Positions 53,416-61,401 of a DNA stretch of 64,000 nt are shown one piece after another. The notes beneath the pieces are model-generated. The model was not told where the DNA came from. It saw nothing but the letters and a program-made list of their open reading frames with translations, and searched no databases. The DNA is taken from contig JARGNV010000006.1 of NCBI GenBank assembly GCA_029212465.1, positions 1 to 64,000 on the forward strand, read 5' to 3'. The stretch's first letter is position 1. Every line of letters begins with the position of its first letter. Position numbers and translations under genes: made by a program. Source of the DNA: Legionellaceae bacterium (GTDB taxonomy: Bacteria > Pseudomonadota > Gammaproteobacteria > Legionellales > Legionellaceae).

Positions 53416-54183
53416 CTACGAACAATTGAACGTCTCAACACACTCAACCTCGGGAGCATCACTACCATCCTTTATTTCTTCGTTTGTATTTGTCAGTAAC
53501 AAACTGACATTAGCAAGCGATCTCCGAATACAAACTACTTGTTGTCGCGGGTGTCCTGCATGCAATTCACGCCTTTGGTAAGCGCAGCACGCAGCATATA
53601 TAAATGTGTCAATATTGATGTGTCGCACAACTTCAATAATGTGTGTAGCAAGCTGTTCTGATAGTGTTGCTTGTATCGCCTCATTTGACAATGCTATTGG
53701 ATTATCAGGCATCGCAAAGCAACGTGCCAAAAAGCTTGAAATAGCGACTCTATCATATTTAGGAAAGCATACATCCGCTAAAGCTGTTTCTACGAGCCCT
53801 TCATATTGTGGCGTGACAATTTCGCCTTTAGTTGCAATCAAACATCGCATGACATGATGCGTAAAGTATCCAAGTACATAGTTTTTTAAATAGCACTCTG
53901 ACGCATCGAGTCGTACGCCGGCGCGCAAAAAACCATTACTCATTGATGACTGCACTACACAAAACAACTGTTGTGCATGAGGACGATGTAAACCCTCCCC
54001 AAAAGGCTCTGCATTCCAATCGGCATCAGGCGTCCAACATTGATAGTCTAGCTGTCCCAATACGTCGGCATCCTGCAACCGTTCAATCAAATCCATTACT
54101 ATGCGTTCAATATCAGTAACTCCTCTCTTGCCACGCCAGCTATCTGCATCTTCTGTAAGAAGCTTTGTATTTCCACCTCCCAT
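53416..54183 (-). CDS. unrecognised Cys-containing cytosolic protein
   Basis: A 255-residue protein with no recognised domain. It is mostly helical, with several cysteines (CVVQ, CYLKN, CLIATK, CFPK, CFAM, AACCAY, CIRR, CVET) and no TM segment or signal. The C-terminus is acidic (NTNEEIKDGSDAPEVECVE). The ATG at 54183 follows GAGGG. It lies in the same strand order as the next upstream gene, a membrane protein, about 31 bases away, so the two may be coupled. Confidence 0.6.
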   Translation of the reverse strand: MGGGNTKLLTEDADSWRGKRGVTDIERIVMDLIERLQDADVLGQLDYQCWTPDADWNAEPFGEGLHRPHAQQLFCVVQSSMSNGFLRAGVRLDASECYLKNYVLGYFTHHVMRCLIATKGEIVTPQYEGLVETALADVCFPKYDRVAISSFLARCFAMPDNPIALSNEAIQATLSEQLATHIIEVVRHINIDTFIYAACCAYQRRELHAGHPRQQVVCIRRSLANVSLLLTNTNEEIKDGSDAPEVECVETFNCS

Positions 54184-54214
54184 CACACCCTCTCAGTCAT
54201 GCTATCTACCTTCA

Positions 54215-55015
54215 TTAAAATGATTCAAAACTCAATGAGTCTCGTATATCTGCAGTTACAACCCTCACCTCTGCTGTGTTCGCGCACATTAATTCAACGT
54301 GTCGACTCAATTGTGTCAGAAAGCCAAACAACTCTGGCGCTTTTAATAGACAAGCAATACCCACCCATCCCATTGTTAACAGTGCTCGCTGTTCTTTCTC
54401 ATAACGACTTTCAATGATGCGAGGCATAGAAAAAAAAGTATGGTGCCTTGCTTGTGTCACAGGTACTTGTGTTGGTAAAACAAGTGGGGAACCTTCTCTA
54501 AGCGGGCGCGTAAGTGCTAGTGTGCCCCGGGTTAAACAATATACCCATGCCAAATAATACGGTAATCCACGCACATCTGTATCATAAAGCGTCAACCCTA
54601 AAATTGAAGTATCTAACGCAGCATTAGATACAGAAATCATCAGTTGACGCGTACTTTTTTCATTCTTTTTTAATAATTCACTGCTGTAGTCGGTCATTTC
54701 CTCAAGCTGCCTGAGATAAAAAGCAGAAATTTCCTTTGAAAAAACAGTGCTTGTCATTTTCACATTTTCAACGTAAAAACGTCTCAGTAAACTATATGCT
54801 GCTAAAGGTATCAAAAGCAGCATCGTCTCTTGCAGCGCATCTCGCTCACTTTCTGCCTCTCTCACTCGCTCTCGCCCCCTCTCTAAATTTTGAGGAACAA
54901 AACGTGCAAATAACAACATCAAAACAAACACAACACTCTGAATCGCTAAAGTAGGCAACACCCTTTCTAGCGTGGCTCTATTTGCAAAAGGTCTTAGTAA
55001 AGACTGAGCACTCAT
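54215..55015 (-). CDS. unrecognised membrane protein
   Basis: A 266-residue protein starting MSAQSLLRPFANR. It has TM segments near residues 20-40 (IQSVVFVLMLLFARF), about 60-76 and about 215-230, with a charged coiled-coil-like part (NLERGRERVREAESERDALQE) after the first. No family is recognised. It lies just upstream of the Cys-containing gene, same strand. Function is unknown; effector or membrane scaffold are guesses. Confidence 0.6.
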   Translation of the reverse strand: MSAQSLLRPFANRATLERVLPTLAIQSVVFVLMLLFARFVPQNLERGRERVREAESERDALQETMLLLIPLAAYSLLRRFYVENVKMTSTVFSKEISAFYLRQLEEMTDYSSELLKKNEKSTRQLMISVSNAALDTSILGLTLYDTDVRGLPYYLAWVYCLTRGTLALTRPLREGSPLVLPTQVPVTQARHHTFFSMPRIIESRYEKEQRALLTMGWVGIACLLKAPELFGFLTQLSRHVELMCANTAEVRVVTADIRDSLSFESF

Positions 55016-55167
55016 GTCATACATACCATCCCCTGAAAGTAAAAAACGTACAGTTAAGCAGGTGTTAAATTAAAAAGCAAATGCCGCTTTTTGATGCCAA
55101 CAAAATTTACTTTTTGTAATCTTTATGTTAGTATATTGACCTTTTTTGGGTTGCGGATGGAGCTTGT

Positions 55168-55944
55168 ATGCTAACTGATACTGAAATTAAACGTGAAAAT
55201 TTAGCGCAATTAATGCAATACCCAACCACAAAAACAGAGGGGAAAAGCGATAACTTAAAACGCTATATCGACTTACCTAAAGCATTGACAGAGGATCTCA
55301 GCACCCTTCAAACACATTTTGCTAATTATCGTACCGCAGAAAATGCACTCCGAAATGCTTCCGACACTCAAAAAGAAGCGGCTGAAGCAAAGCTCAAAAA
55401 AATGCACGACACCCTCTCCCAGTACATCAACAACCAACATCAAGCACTCAGAAGTGAATGGGCTACATTTCATGCAAAATTAACCCTTAAAAATAAGCAC
55501 ACTCAAGAAAAGTTAGAAGCCATCGAAGAGAAAAAAGAGACGCTCGAGCCGTGGCTCCAGCTACTCCTCTTAAGCACCTCAATTCTTGATCTCACCCTCG
55601 CTATTACATTATTTTTTGCGCCGCACCTATCCCCCATTACTGCTGGCATATATCTCACCATCAGAGCTATATCGCTTATTTGCCAAGTTGTCATGCTCAA
55701 TCAACTTGTTACAGCTATGTTTTCAAATAAACCACTCAACCAGAAGCACAAAGTGCTCAGCGCATCTATTAACACATTAAGCGACGCACTCCACTTTTCG
55801 GAAGAAGAAAAAAGCACTGCCTCTCAACAACTAGATACAGAAAAAGCACCTATAAAAAAAGAGGCCGGATACTTCCCATTTTTTAGCTCCACAAACAACA
55901 AGCATAACAAAGAAACTGCGACACCCGCGCCCGTTTACAACTAA
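55168..55944 (+). CDS. two-TM coiled-coil protein, effector candidate
   Basis: A 258-residue protein. Residues 1-125 are helical and charged, with a long coiled coil around 55-125. TM segments lie at about 129-151 and 155-183, separated by HLSP. The tail is charged with a Glu-rich stretch (SEEEKSTASQQLDTEKAP), followed by FPFF and a Lys/Asn-rich end. This layout parallels the protein at 28063-28902. GGAG precedes the ATG and an AT-rich promoter region lies upstream. A Dot/Icm substrate role is inference. Confidence 0.65.
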   Translation: MLTDTEIKRENLAQLMQYPTTKTEGKSDNLKRYIDLPKALTEDLSTLQTHFANYRTAENALRNASDTQKEAAEAKLKKMHDTLSQYINNQHQALRSEWATFHAKLTLKNKHTQEKLEAIEEKKETLEPWLQLLLLSTSILDLTLAITLFFAPHLSPITAGIYLTIRAISLICQVVMLNQLVTAMFSNKPLNQKHKVLSASINTLSDALHFSEEEKSTASQQLDTEKAPIKKEAGYFPFFSSTNNKHNKETATPAPVYN

Positions 55945-56031
55945 ATTAATTACAAACTGCACGTATATATTTCAATATTTTAATTTAAACACACTCAAGT
56001 AGATTTTTTAGCATTTAAATACCGAATCTGC

Positions 56032-56061
56032 TTGACAGCGAAAGCCCTTCTCCCTTAGAAT
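56032..56061 (+). promoter_or_regulatory. promoter of the tRNA-Ala/tRNA-Glu operon
   Basis: Consensus TTGACA at 56032-56037 and TAGAAT at 56056-56061, 18 bases apart, with a C-rich discriminator just after. A 9-bp inverted repeat, GACAGCGAA (56034-56042) and TTCGCTGTC (56066-56074), spans the -35 to the start region. Confidence 0.75.
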
Positions 56062-56076
56062 TCCCTTCGCTGTCTC

Positions 56077-56152
<76 letters not shown>

Positions 56153-56185
56153 GTATAAAATTTATATACTGGAAAAACATACTAG

Positions 56186-56261
56186 GTCCCCATCGTCTAG
56201 AGGCCTAGGACACCGCCCTTTCACGGCGGGAACAGGGGTTCGACTCCCCTTGGGGACGCCA
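56186..56261 (+). tRNA. tRNA-Glu (TTC)
   Basis: A 76-base cloverleaf with acceptor GTCCCCA/TGGGGAC, anticodon loop CTTTCAC (TTC), T-arm with GGTTCGACTCC and an encoded CCA. A T-run follows at 56264-56269, likely ending the transcript. Confidence 0.97.
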
Positions 56262-56277
56262 TCTTTTTTGGCACAAC

Positions 56278-57609
56278 TTACAATCTTTCAAAAATAGTTC
56301 GCGTATTAAACCCGAATAACCGTTCATGCATACGGTAGGCATACTCGTCCGTCATATTGGCAATCACATCACAAATAACGCGCATTGCGGCTGCCTCATC
56401 ATGGGCAGCTTCAAATAACCGCCGATGCTTCGTGTTCAATAGTCCCATCGGATTAGAGCTCATCGCATCAAACAAGCGTAGCACAACTGTCTGCCCCCCA
56501 TATTCAAATGTTCTCGATTCTTGTGAGTCAATCACATGCTCATAAATACAAGCGACCAACGCACGTAAAAGCGCTTTTGCTTCAGGCAATAATTGCACCG
56601 TGTACTTCAATAGCCCAGTTTGAAAACCTTCATCACTTACCTCAATTTGCGTTGACGTTACAAAGTAATTCACCATCTCACCAATGGCTTGCTTGCGCAC
56701 AAAAATAGCCTCATCAAATAAAGCATCAAGTAACGGCAAGGGCCGCTTAGCAAGCGTGGTTTCTGAAAGTAACTTCCGAAAATTCGGTGTATCCAAAGCA
56801 CTTCGCTCAATCAAACGGAGCTGAATTGCATCTTCTAAGTCGTGTACCCCATACGCAATATCATCTGCAATATCCATAATAGAGCAGTCAAGGCTTCGAT
56901 ATTTCGAAGCGCCGTGCGCATGCGCTTCAGGCACTTTCAATAACGATTGAAATAGCACTTTCTCTTCTTCAGGTAAACCTGCTAGCAACCAGTCTACTTC
57001 TGGTATTTCGCTTTCAAAATAAGCTTTTGGCGGCAGCCAATCATTCACGCGTATGGCTTCGTTCTGTAAGTTCCTTTCACGCACGGCTGGCATAACGGTT
57101 GCAACCACTCGCGCACGGTTCACTGGATACTTTAATATGCCAAGCAATGCGCGACGCGTTAAGTCCAATCCAAAAGTGCCATAACTGGTTTCAAGCTTGG
57201 TCAATAAACGAAGGGTTTGACCGTTCCCCTCAAACCCACCATGACTGCGCATCATGTAGTTCAGTGCGACCTCACCACCATGCCCAAAAGGTGGATGCCC
57301 AATATCATGTAATAAACAAATCACACTAATTAAATCTTCATCGGGCAGCAAGTCGATAAAGACCTTATTTAAAGGGTTGGTCGCCAGACGTCGTACTAAA
57401 CTACATCCAATAGAAGAAACCTCTAAGGAGTGTGTCAGGCGCGTACGATGAAAATCTCCTTCATCGGTCCCTAAAATTTGCGTTTTTCGTTGTAGGCGTC
57501 GAAACGCTGGACAATGAATCACGCGAGTCCTATCTCGCTCGTAAGGTCCGCGCTTATCTTGCTCTCCACGTTGGTGACTTTTTCCTGAACGACGCTCGGT
57601 CCACATCAA
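56278..57609 (-). CDS. dgt: dGTP triphosphohydrolase-like HD protein
   Basis: A 443-residue HD-domain dNTPase. The metal site is built from HSLEVSSIG, LLHDIGHPPFGHGGE and DIADDIAYGVHDLED; DRTRVIHCPAFRRLQRKTQ is the usual N-terminal region. It hydrolyses dGTP or other dNTPs to nucleoside and triphosphate. Related enzymes also deplete dNTPs in phage defence, but this sequence looks like the common housekeeping type. Confidence 0.92.
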   Translation of the reverse strand: MMWTERRSGKSHQRGEQDKRGPYERDRTRVIHCPAFRRLQRKTQILGTDEGDFHRTRLTHSLEVSSIGCSLVRRLATNPLNKVFIDLLPDEDLISVICLLHDIGHPPFGHGGEVALNYMMRSHGGFEGNGQTLRLLTKLETSYGTFGLDLTRRALLGILKYPVNRARVVATVMPAVRERNLQNEAIRVNDWLPPKAYFESEIPEVDWLLAGLPEEEKVLFQSLLKVPEAHAHGASKYRSLDCSIMDIADDIAYGVHDLEDAIQLRLIERSALDTPNFRKLLSETTLAKRPLPLLDALFDEAIFVRKQAIGEMVNYFVTSTQIEVSDEGFQTGLLKYTVQLLPEAKALLRALVACIYEHVIDSQESRTFEYGGQTVVLRLFDAMSSNPMGLLNTKHRRLFEAAHDEAAAMRVICDVIANMTDEYAYRMHERLFGFNTRTIFERL

Positions 57610-57696
57610 GGCTCTCCTAAAAAATAAATAATTTACTAAAGTTTATTGAACTATTGCAGATAACCTCAATAGAAGAATAAAAAAAAGGGCATTGTC

Positions 57697-58260
57697 ATGA
57701 AAATAACAACTCGTAAAATTGGACTATTAGTGTGCACACTGAGCTTATCGGCTTGCGGTATGATGAAACCTAGTAGCGACACAAGCTACTACTCACCCTA
57801 TAGCTTCGGGCAATCTGATCATACCGCTACCGCACCACTTTATCCTGACGGATATGATAACACTACTTCCGCAGGTAACGGTGCTTACACACCAGGCTCT
57901 CGTGAACGCGTTGTGACTGTACCTGAAAGCTATCACGTTAGCACTGAAAGCGCACCAGCGTCATTTAAAGATCGTGAAAAAACATGGGTTGGCCGTCAAA
58001 ACCCTCAAAACTACACCATTCAAATTGATGACAACGAAAAAGCTTCTGAAGTTGCAAGAACACTCCAAAAAGCACCTAAAGACGCAAGACGCGCCGAGGT
58101 CAAATACAATCGTGGTGGTGAGCAACACTACCGGGGCGTATATGGAACCTACAGTAGCTACGAAGCCGCTCAAAAAGCAATGAACAATCTACCGGGTGAT
58201 TTAAAGCAAAATGCAAAAATTAAAACTTGGGGAAGTGTTCAAAGCACGGCAGGGGAATAA
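57697..58260 (+). CDS. SPOR-domain lipoprotein
   Basis: A 187-residue lipoprotein: the signal ends in the lipobox LSAC with Cys20. A Ser/Tyr/Pro-rich linker follows, then a C-terminal SPOR domain (NYTIQIDDNEKASEVARTLQ, YRGVYGTYSSYEAAQKAMNNLP) that binds denuded septal peptidoglycan. It is divergent from dgt. Confidence 0.88.
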   Translation: MKITTRKIGLLVCTLSLSACGMMKPSSDTSYYSPYSFGQSDHTATAPLYPDGYDNTTSAGNGAYTPGSRERVVTVPESYHVSTESAPASFKDREKTWVGRQNPQNYTIQIDDNEKASEVARTLQKAPKDARRAEVKYNRGGEQHYRGVYGTYSSYEAAQKAMNNLPGDLKQNAKIKTWGSVQSTAGE

Positions 58261-58291
58261 CACGGCTCTATTTTGACAAGAGAGCATAAAA

Positions 58292-58333
58292 AATGAAGGC
58301 GCTTGTTGCGTGCAGCAATCAAGCGCCTTCATT
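58292..58333. terminator. terminator hairpin between the SPOR gene and the cold-shock gene
   Basis: AATGAAGGCGCTTG (58292-58305) and CAAGCGCCTTCATT (58320-58333) form a 14-bp stem. On the minus strand it is followed by a run of T, so it mainly ends the cold-shock gene. Confidence 0.75.
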
Positions 58334-58351
58334 ACAATCAAGCAACAACCA

Positions 58352-58558
58352 TTAAACCACTTCGACTTCTTCAGCCTGTGGTCCTTTTTGTCCTTTACCT
58401 GCTTTGAACAAAACGCTTGCGCCTTCGGTCAATGTTTTAAAACCAGAACCTTGAATAGCACTGAAGTGCACGAAATAGTCGGTGCCATCACTCTCGATGA
58501 ATCCAAAACCTTTGCCTTCGTTAAACCATTTCACTGTACCGCTTACTTTATCTGTCAT
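58352..58558 (-). CDS. cold-shock domain protein
   Basis: A 68-residue CspA-family protein: [22 protein letters not shown] with RNP1, [10 protein letters not shown] with RNP2. It binds single-stranded nucleic acid. The ATG at 58558 follows GAGGA, and an extended -10 (TGTTAGAAT, minus strand at 58595-58587) lies upstream. Confidence 0.95.
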   Translation of the reverse strand: MTDKVSGTVKWFNEGKGFGFIESDGTDYFVHFSAIQGSGFKTLTEGASVLFKAGKGQKGPQAEEVEVV

Positions 58559-58586
58559 TTTTAATATCCTCAATGTACACCCGGGT

Positions 58587-58595
58587 ATTCTAACA
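58587..58595 (-). promoter_or_regulatory. extended -10 promoter of the cold-shock gene
   Basis: TGTTAGAAT on the minus strand is a TGn extended -10; a TTGACT lies 21 bases further up. The leader is about 20 bases. Confidence 0.5.
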
Positions 58596-58655
58596 CTTCT
58601 TAGGAAGATTTCTAGTCAATTCCATAAAATAAATGCAATTAAATTGATAACCCAT

Positions 58656-59135
58656 CTATAACTCAATGATTATATTGAGTCTTACCAAACCTTGCGTATC
58701 TGTTTTTTCAGCATCAAGCGTTTTAATAGCAATTGCATAACGCTGGCCCATATCCCATAACCAACGCAAAAAAGCGCTATAGGGTACCGACTCAAACGTT
58801 AACTGTAATGCGCCATCTGGCATTTGCTGTAACTGATACGGCGACTCGTGAAAAGATGTCTTACTTAAAGCATCTGAAAACACAGTTAATCCTTTTGAAC
58901 CTTCCAGTGTTTTAGGACCCTTGGCAGCAGGTACAAACTGTTTTTTTGCGTGCTGCATCCATGCGAGTGTTGTTTTTTTCTCGTGTAACAGTCGCGTATG
59001 CTCAAGCACAGATTGCTTCAAAGGGGAGTAAATCGAATACAATATATATAAAATCACCCCTACAATCCCAACCGTTGCCGCTCGCCGCTCTCGCTCGTTT
59101 AAGCCATCCCAGTATTGAAGTATGTGTGTTTTCAT
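58656..59135 (-). CDS. gspM: type II secretion protein M
   Basis: A 159-residue GspM: short cytosolic start (WDGLNERERRAATVG), one TM segment (about 21-38), a periplasmic ferredoxin-like domain, and a C-terminal IIIEL strand. The start overlaps the end of gspL (ATGA). Confidence 0.88.
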   Translation of the reverse strand: MKTHILQYWDGLNERERRAATVGIVGVILYILYSIYSPLKQSVLEHTRLLHEKKTTLAWMQHAKKQFVPAAKGPKTLEGSKGLTVFSDALSKTSFHESPYQLQQMPDGALQLTFESVPYSAFLRWLWDMGQRYAIAIKTLDAEKTDTQGLVRLNIIIEL

Positions 59136-60304
59136 AGTTGCAACTCCAATGTTGAAACGACCTGATTATCACGCGTTGAAGCTTCAACTTGCTTCACATT
59201 CACAGCCTTTTCCTTTAACGCTGCTTCAAACGACTCAAGCGCTGCAAAACTTTCGGCAATAAGGCTCACTGAAATCATTTGGTCTCGAAATCTAATCTCT
59301 TGCACTTCAAGCGGATGCTTTGAAAACACGATTGAGAGCTTATCAAGCAACATCCAAAATGAAGACTCCTCTTTGCTGACATCACGCTTTAGTAATTGTT
59401 CAACACGAAAACGCGGACTAATCACCTGTGTTGCTTCAGGAAAAAAGCTGCGGTAAATAGTTTCTATCTTTTCACCCACAAGCTTCTCTTTTCCCTTTAG
59501 CGCATGCAGCATAAACATATTCATGCCAAGCACACTCAAAAACCACACCGCAAATAAACTACCACACAAAACATACCAATAACGGCTCTTTTTCCCTTGT
59601 TTTGTACGCTGAAAATCTCCCTGGCAAAGGTTTAGAAAGGGCTGTTTCAAAAGGTGTGTCGCAATAAATAAGCGATAAGAACCCGCTGTTTCGGTTAAGC
59701 CTGGTATATGCAGCGATGCCGCACTATCATCGAATACAACCCCCGAAAAAGATGTATTCTGTTTGGCCTGCATATACATTGATACCGCCTGCGGACTTAA
59801 TGCACCATTCAGTGCATCCCCTTCCTCTCCATCGTAAACCAATAAGTCTGTGTCTGTCGCACACACATCACCCGGTTTCAGCGCACACCAATCAAGTGTG
59901 ATTGCATCAAAGTTTATCCCGAGTGCATCCAGTGCACTTATCCAGCTATTTAAACGCAGCTTATTCAAAACAGCCACATGATAGCGCAGCGGATGCACTG
60001 CATCACGCTCAAAAGCCACTTGTACTTCTTGCACAGGCTCTGCCAATGCTTCTTCAATCGCGTAAGGAATCGCTTCACGTGCTTTTCGCGCACTTAACTT
60101 TGGCAAATCTAAAAAGTGAATACTTGCAACAGAGGCCGGTAACACAATAACCGTTCGTATTCCTTCTTGCATGGCAGAAATAGCTTCAGGTGTCTGCTCT
60201 GACAATGCAATATCAACTTCACCTGCATCATCTAGGCGAGTCGCCCACAACTGTTCGGGCAAATCGCCATCGGGTGTGTAGTGCAGTGCATCAAAAAAAA
60301 ACAA
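59132..60304 (-). CDS. gspL: type II secretion protein L
   Basis: A 390-residue GspL: cytosolic actin-like domain (VIVLPASVASIHFLDLPKLSARKAREAIPYAIEEAL), one TM (about residues 245-262, YVLCGSLFAVWFLSVLGMNMFML) and a periplasmic ferredoxin-like end. It recruits the GspE ATPase with GspM. The only start near mltB is a TTG at 60304 followed directly by a run of nine T, an unusual initiation site. Confidence 0.88.
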   Translation of the reverse strand: MFFFDALHYTPDGDLPEQLWATRLDDAGEVDIALSEQTPEAISAMQEGIRTVIVLPASVASIHFLDLPKLSARKAREAIPYAIEEALAEPVQEVQVAFERDAVHPLRYHVAVLNKLRLNSWISALDALGINFDAITLDWCALKPGDVCATDTDLLVYDGEEGDALNGALSPQAVSMYMQAKQNTSFSGVVFDDSAASLHIPGLTETAGSYRLFIATHLLKQPFLNLCQGDFQRTKQGKKSRYWYVLCGSLFAVWFLSVLGMNMFMLHALKGKEKLVGEKIETIYRSFFPEATQVISPRFRVEQLLKRDVSKEESSFWMLLDKLSIVFSKHPLEVQEIRFRDQMISVSLIAESFAALESFEAALKEKAVNVKQVEASTRDNQVVSTLELQL

Positions 60305-60313
60305 AGCAAGTGC

Positions 60314-61327
60314 TCACGCTTTCTGTGCCTCAAAACGCGACTGCAACTGCTGAGATAGTAGATGCACTACTAATGCATATTGAGGGCTTACGTTGTATCT
60401 CATGATGACATAAAAGTTAGGATACGCAAGCCAATAAACATTGCCATTATTTTTCACCTGAAGCTCAATTAAACCTGCTTTTTTAGGCGGATGTTTAACA
60501 GGCTCTGCAAGCATCACGCCTGATTTAACCAATTTTTTATAAGCATAATTTGCACGCCTACTGTTTGTTTTAAGCGCTTCATGCCCTTTACCTTTAACAT
60601 GTGCCGGCTCAACCACTTCTTCGCCATGTTTCCAACCATGGCGTTTAAAATAGTTTGCAATACTTGCAATCACATCTTTATTTTCGCGCACTAAATCGGG
60701 ATAACTATCAGGACCTGTTTGCTTGAAATCAACCGCATACATGCGGTAGCTACTTGGCATAAACTGTGGTTGACCAATAGCACCTGCGTAAGAGCCTACA
60801 TATTGCGTTACAGGCACTTTTTGCTCTTTACACAGCAGTAAGTATTCTTTTAGTTCACGTTTAAAATAAGCGCCTCTTTTGGGGTAATAAAAAGCCAATG
60901 TTGTTAGCGCATCAAGTACGCGATACGTACCTTGCTTCTCGCCATAGCGGGTTTCAACGCCTAAAATAGCAACAATAACAGATGCTGGCACACCAAACTC
61001 TTTCTCGGCACGCGCTAAACTTTCTTGGTTATCTTTCCAAAATTTCACACCACCGTCTAAGCGCTCAGAAGTCAAAAAAATCGCACGGTATACATCCCAC
61101 GTTTTTTTCTCGTAAGGCTGGTTCATGAGTTCAATAATGCGAGGCTGAAACTTTGCTTCTATCAGCGCTTTCTTCACTTCTTCGCGCTTAAACCCATGCC
61201 TTTCAACCATATCTTGTATAAATACTTGTGCCGGTTTTTTCTCTAACAATGCTGCATCTGCATGCACCACATTTACCCCCCAAATCATGCACACAAATAC
61301 CGCTATCCGAGTTATTATTCGCATCAT
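60314..61327 (-). CDS. mltB: membrane-bound lytic murein transglycosylase B
   Basis: A 337-residue GH103 enzyme with a signal peptide (MMRIITRIAVFVCMIWGVNVVHA). The catalytic Glu is in GVETRYGEKQGTYRVLDALTTLAF, and GAIGQPQFMPSSYRMYAVDF follows. It cleaves peptidoglycan to 1,6-anhydro products. It heads an operon with gspL and gspM, perhaps opening the wall for the secretion machine. Confidence 0.94.
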   Translation of the reverse strand: MMRIITRIAVFVCMIWGVNVVHADAALLEKKPAQVFIQDMVERHGFKREEVKKALIEAKFQPRIIELMNQPYEKKTWDVYRAIFLTSERLDGGVKFWKDNQESLARAEKEFGVPASVIVAILGVETRYGEKQGTYRVLDALTTLAFYYPKRGAYFKRELKEYLLLCKEQKVPVTQYVGSYAGAIGQPQFMPSSYRMYAVDFKQTGPDSYPDLVRENKDVIASIANYFKRHGWKHGEEVVEPAHVKGKGHEALKTNSRRANYAYKKLVKSGVMLAEPVKHPPKKAGLIELQVKNNGNVYWLAYPNFYVIMRYNVSPQYALVVHLLSQQLQSRFEAQKA

Positions 61328-61401
61328 GTTCCCTCAATTAATTCACGCTAAAACCATCAAATAATCGCTTGATTTAAGCCGTTTTGCAACGTTTTAGGCT
61401 A

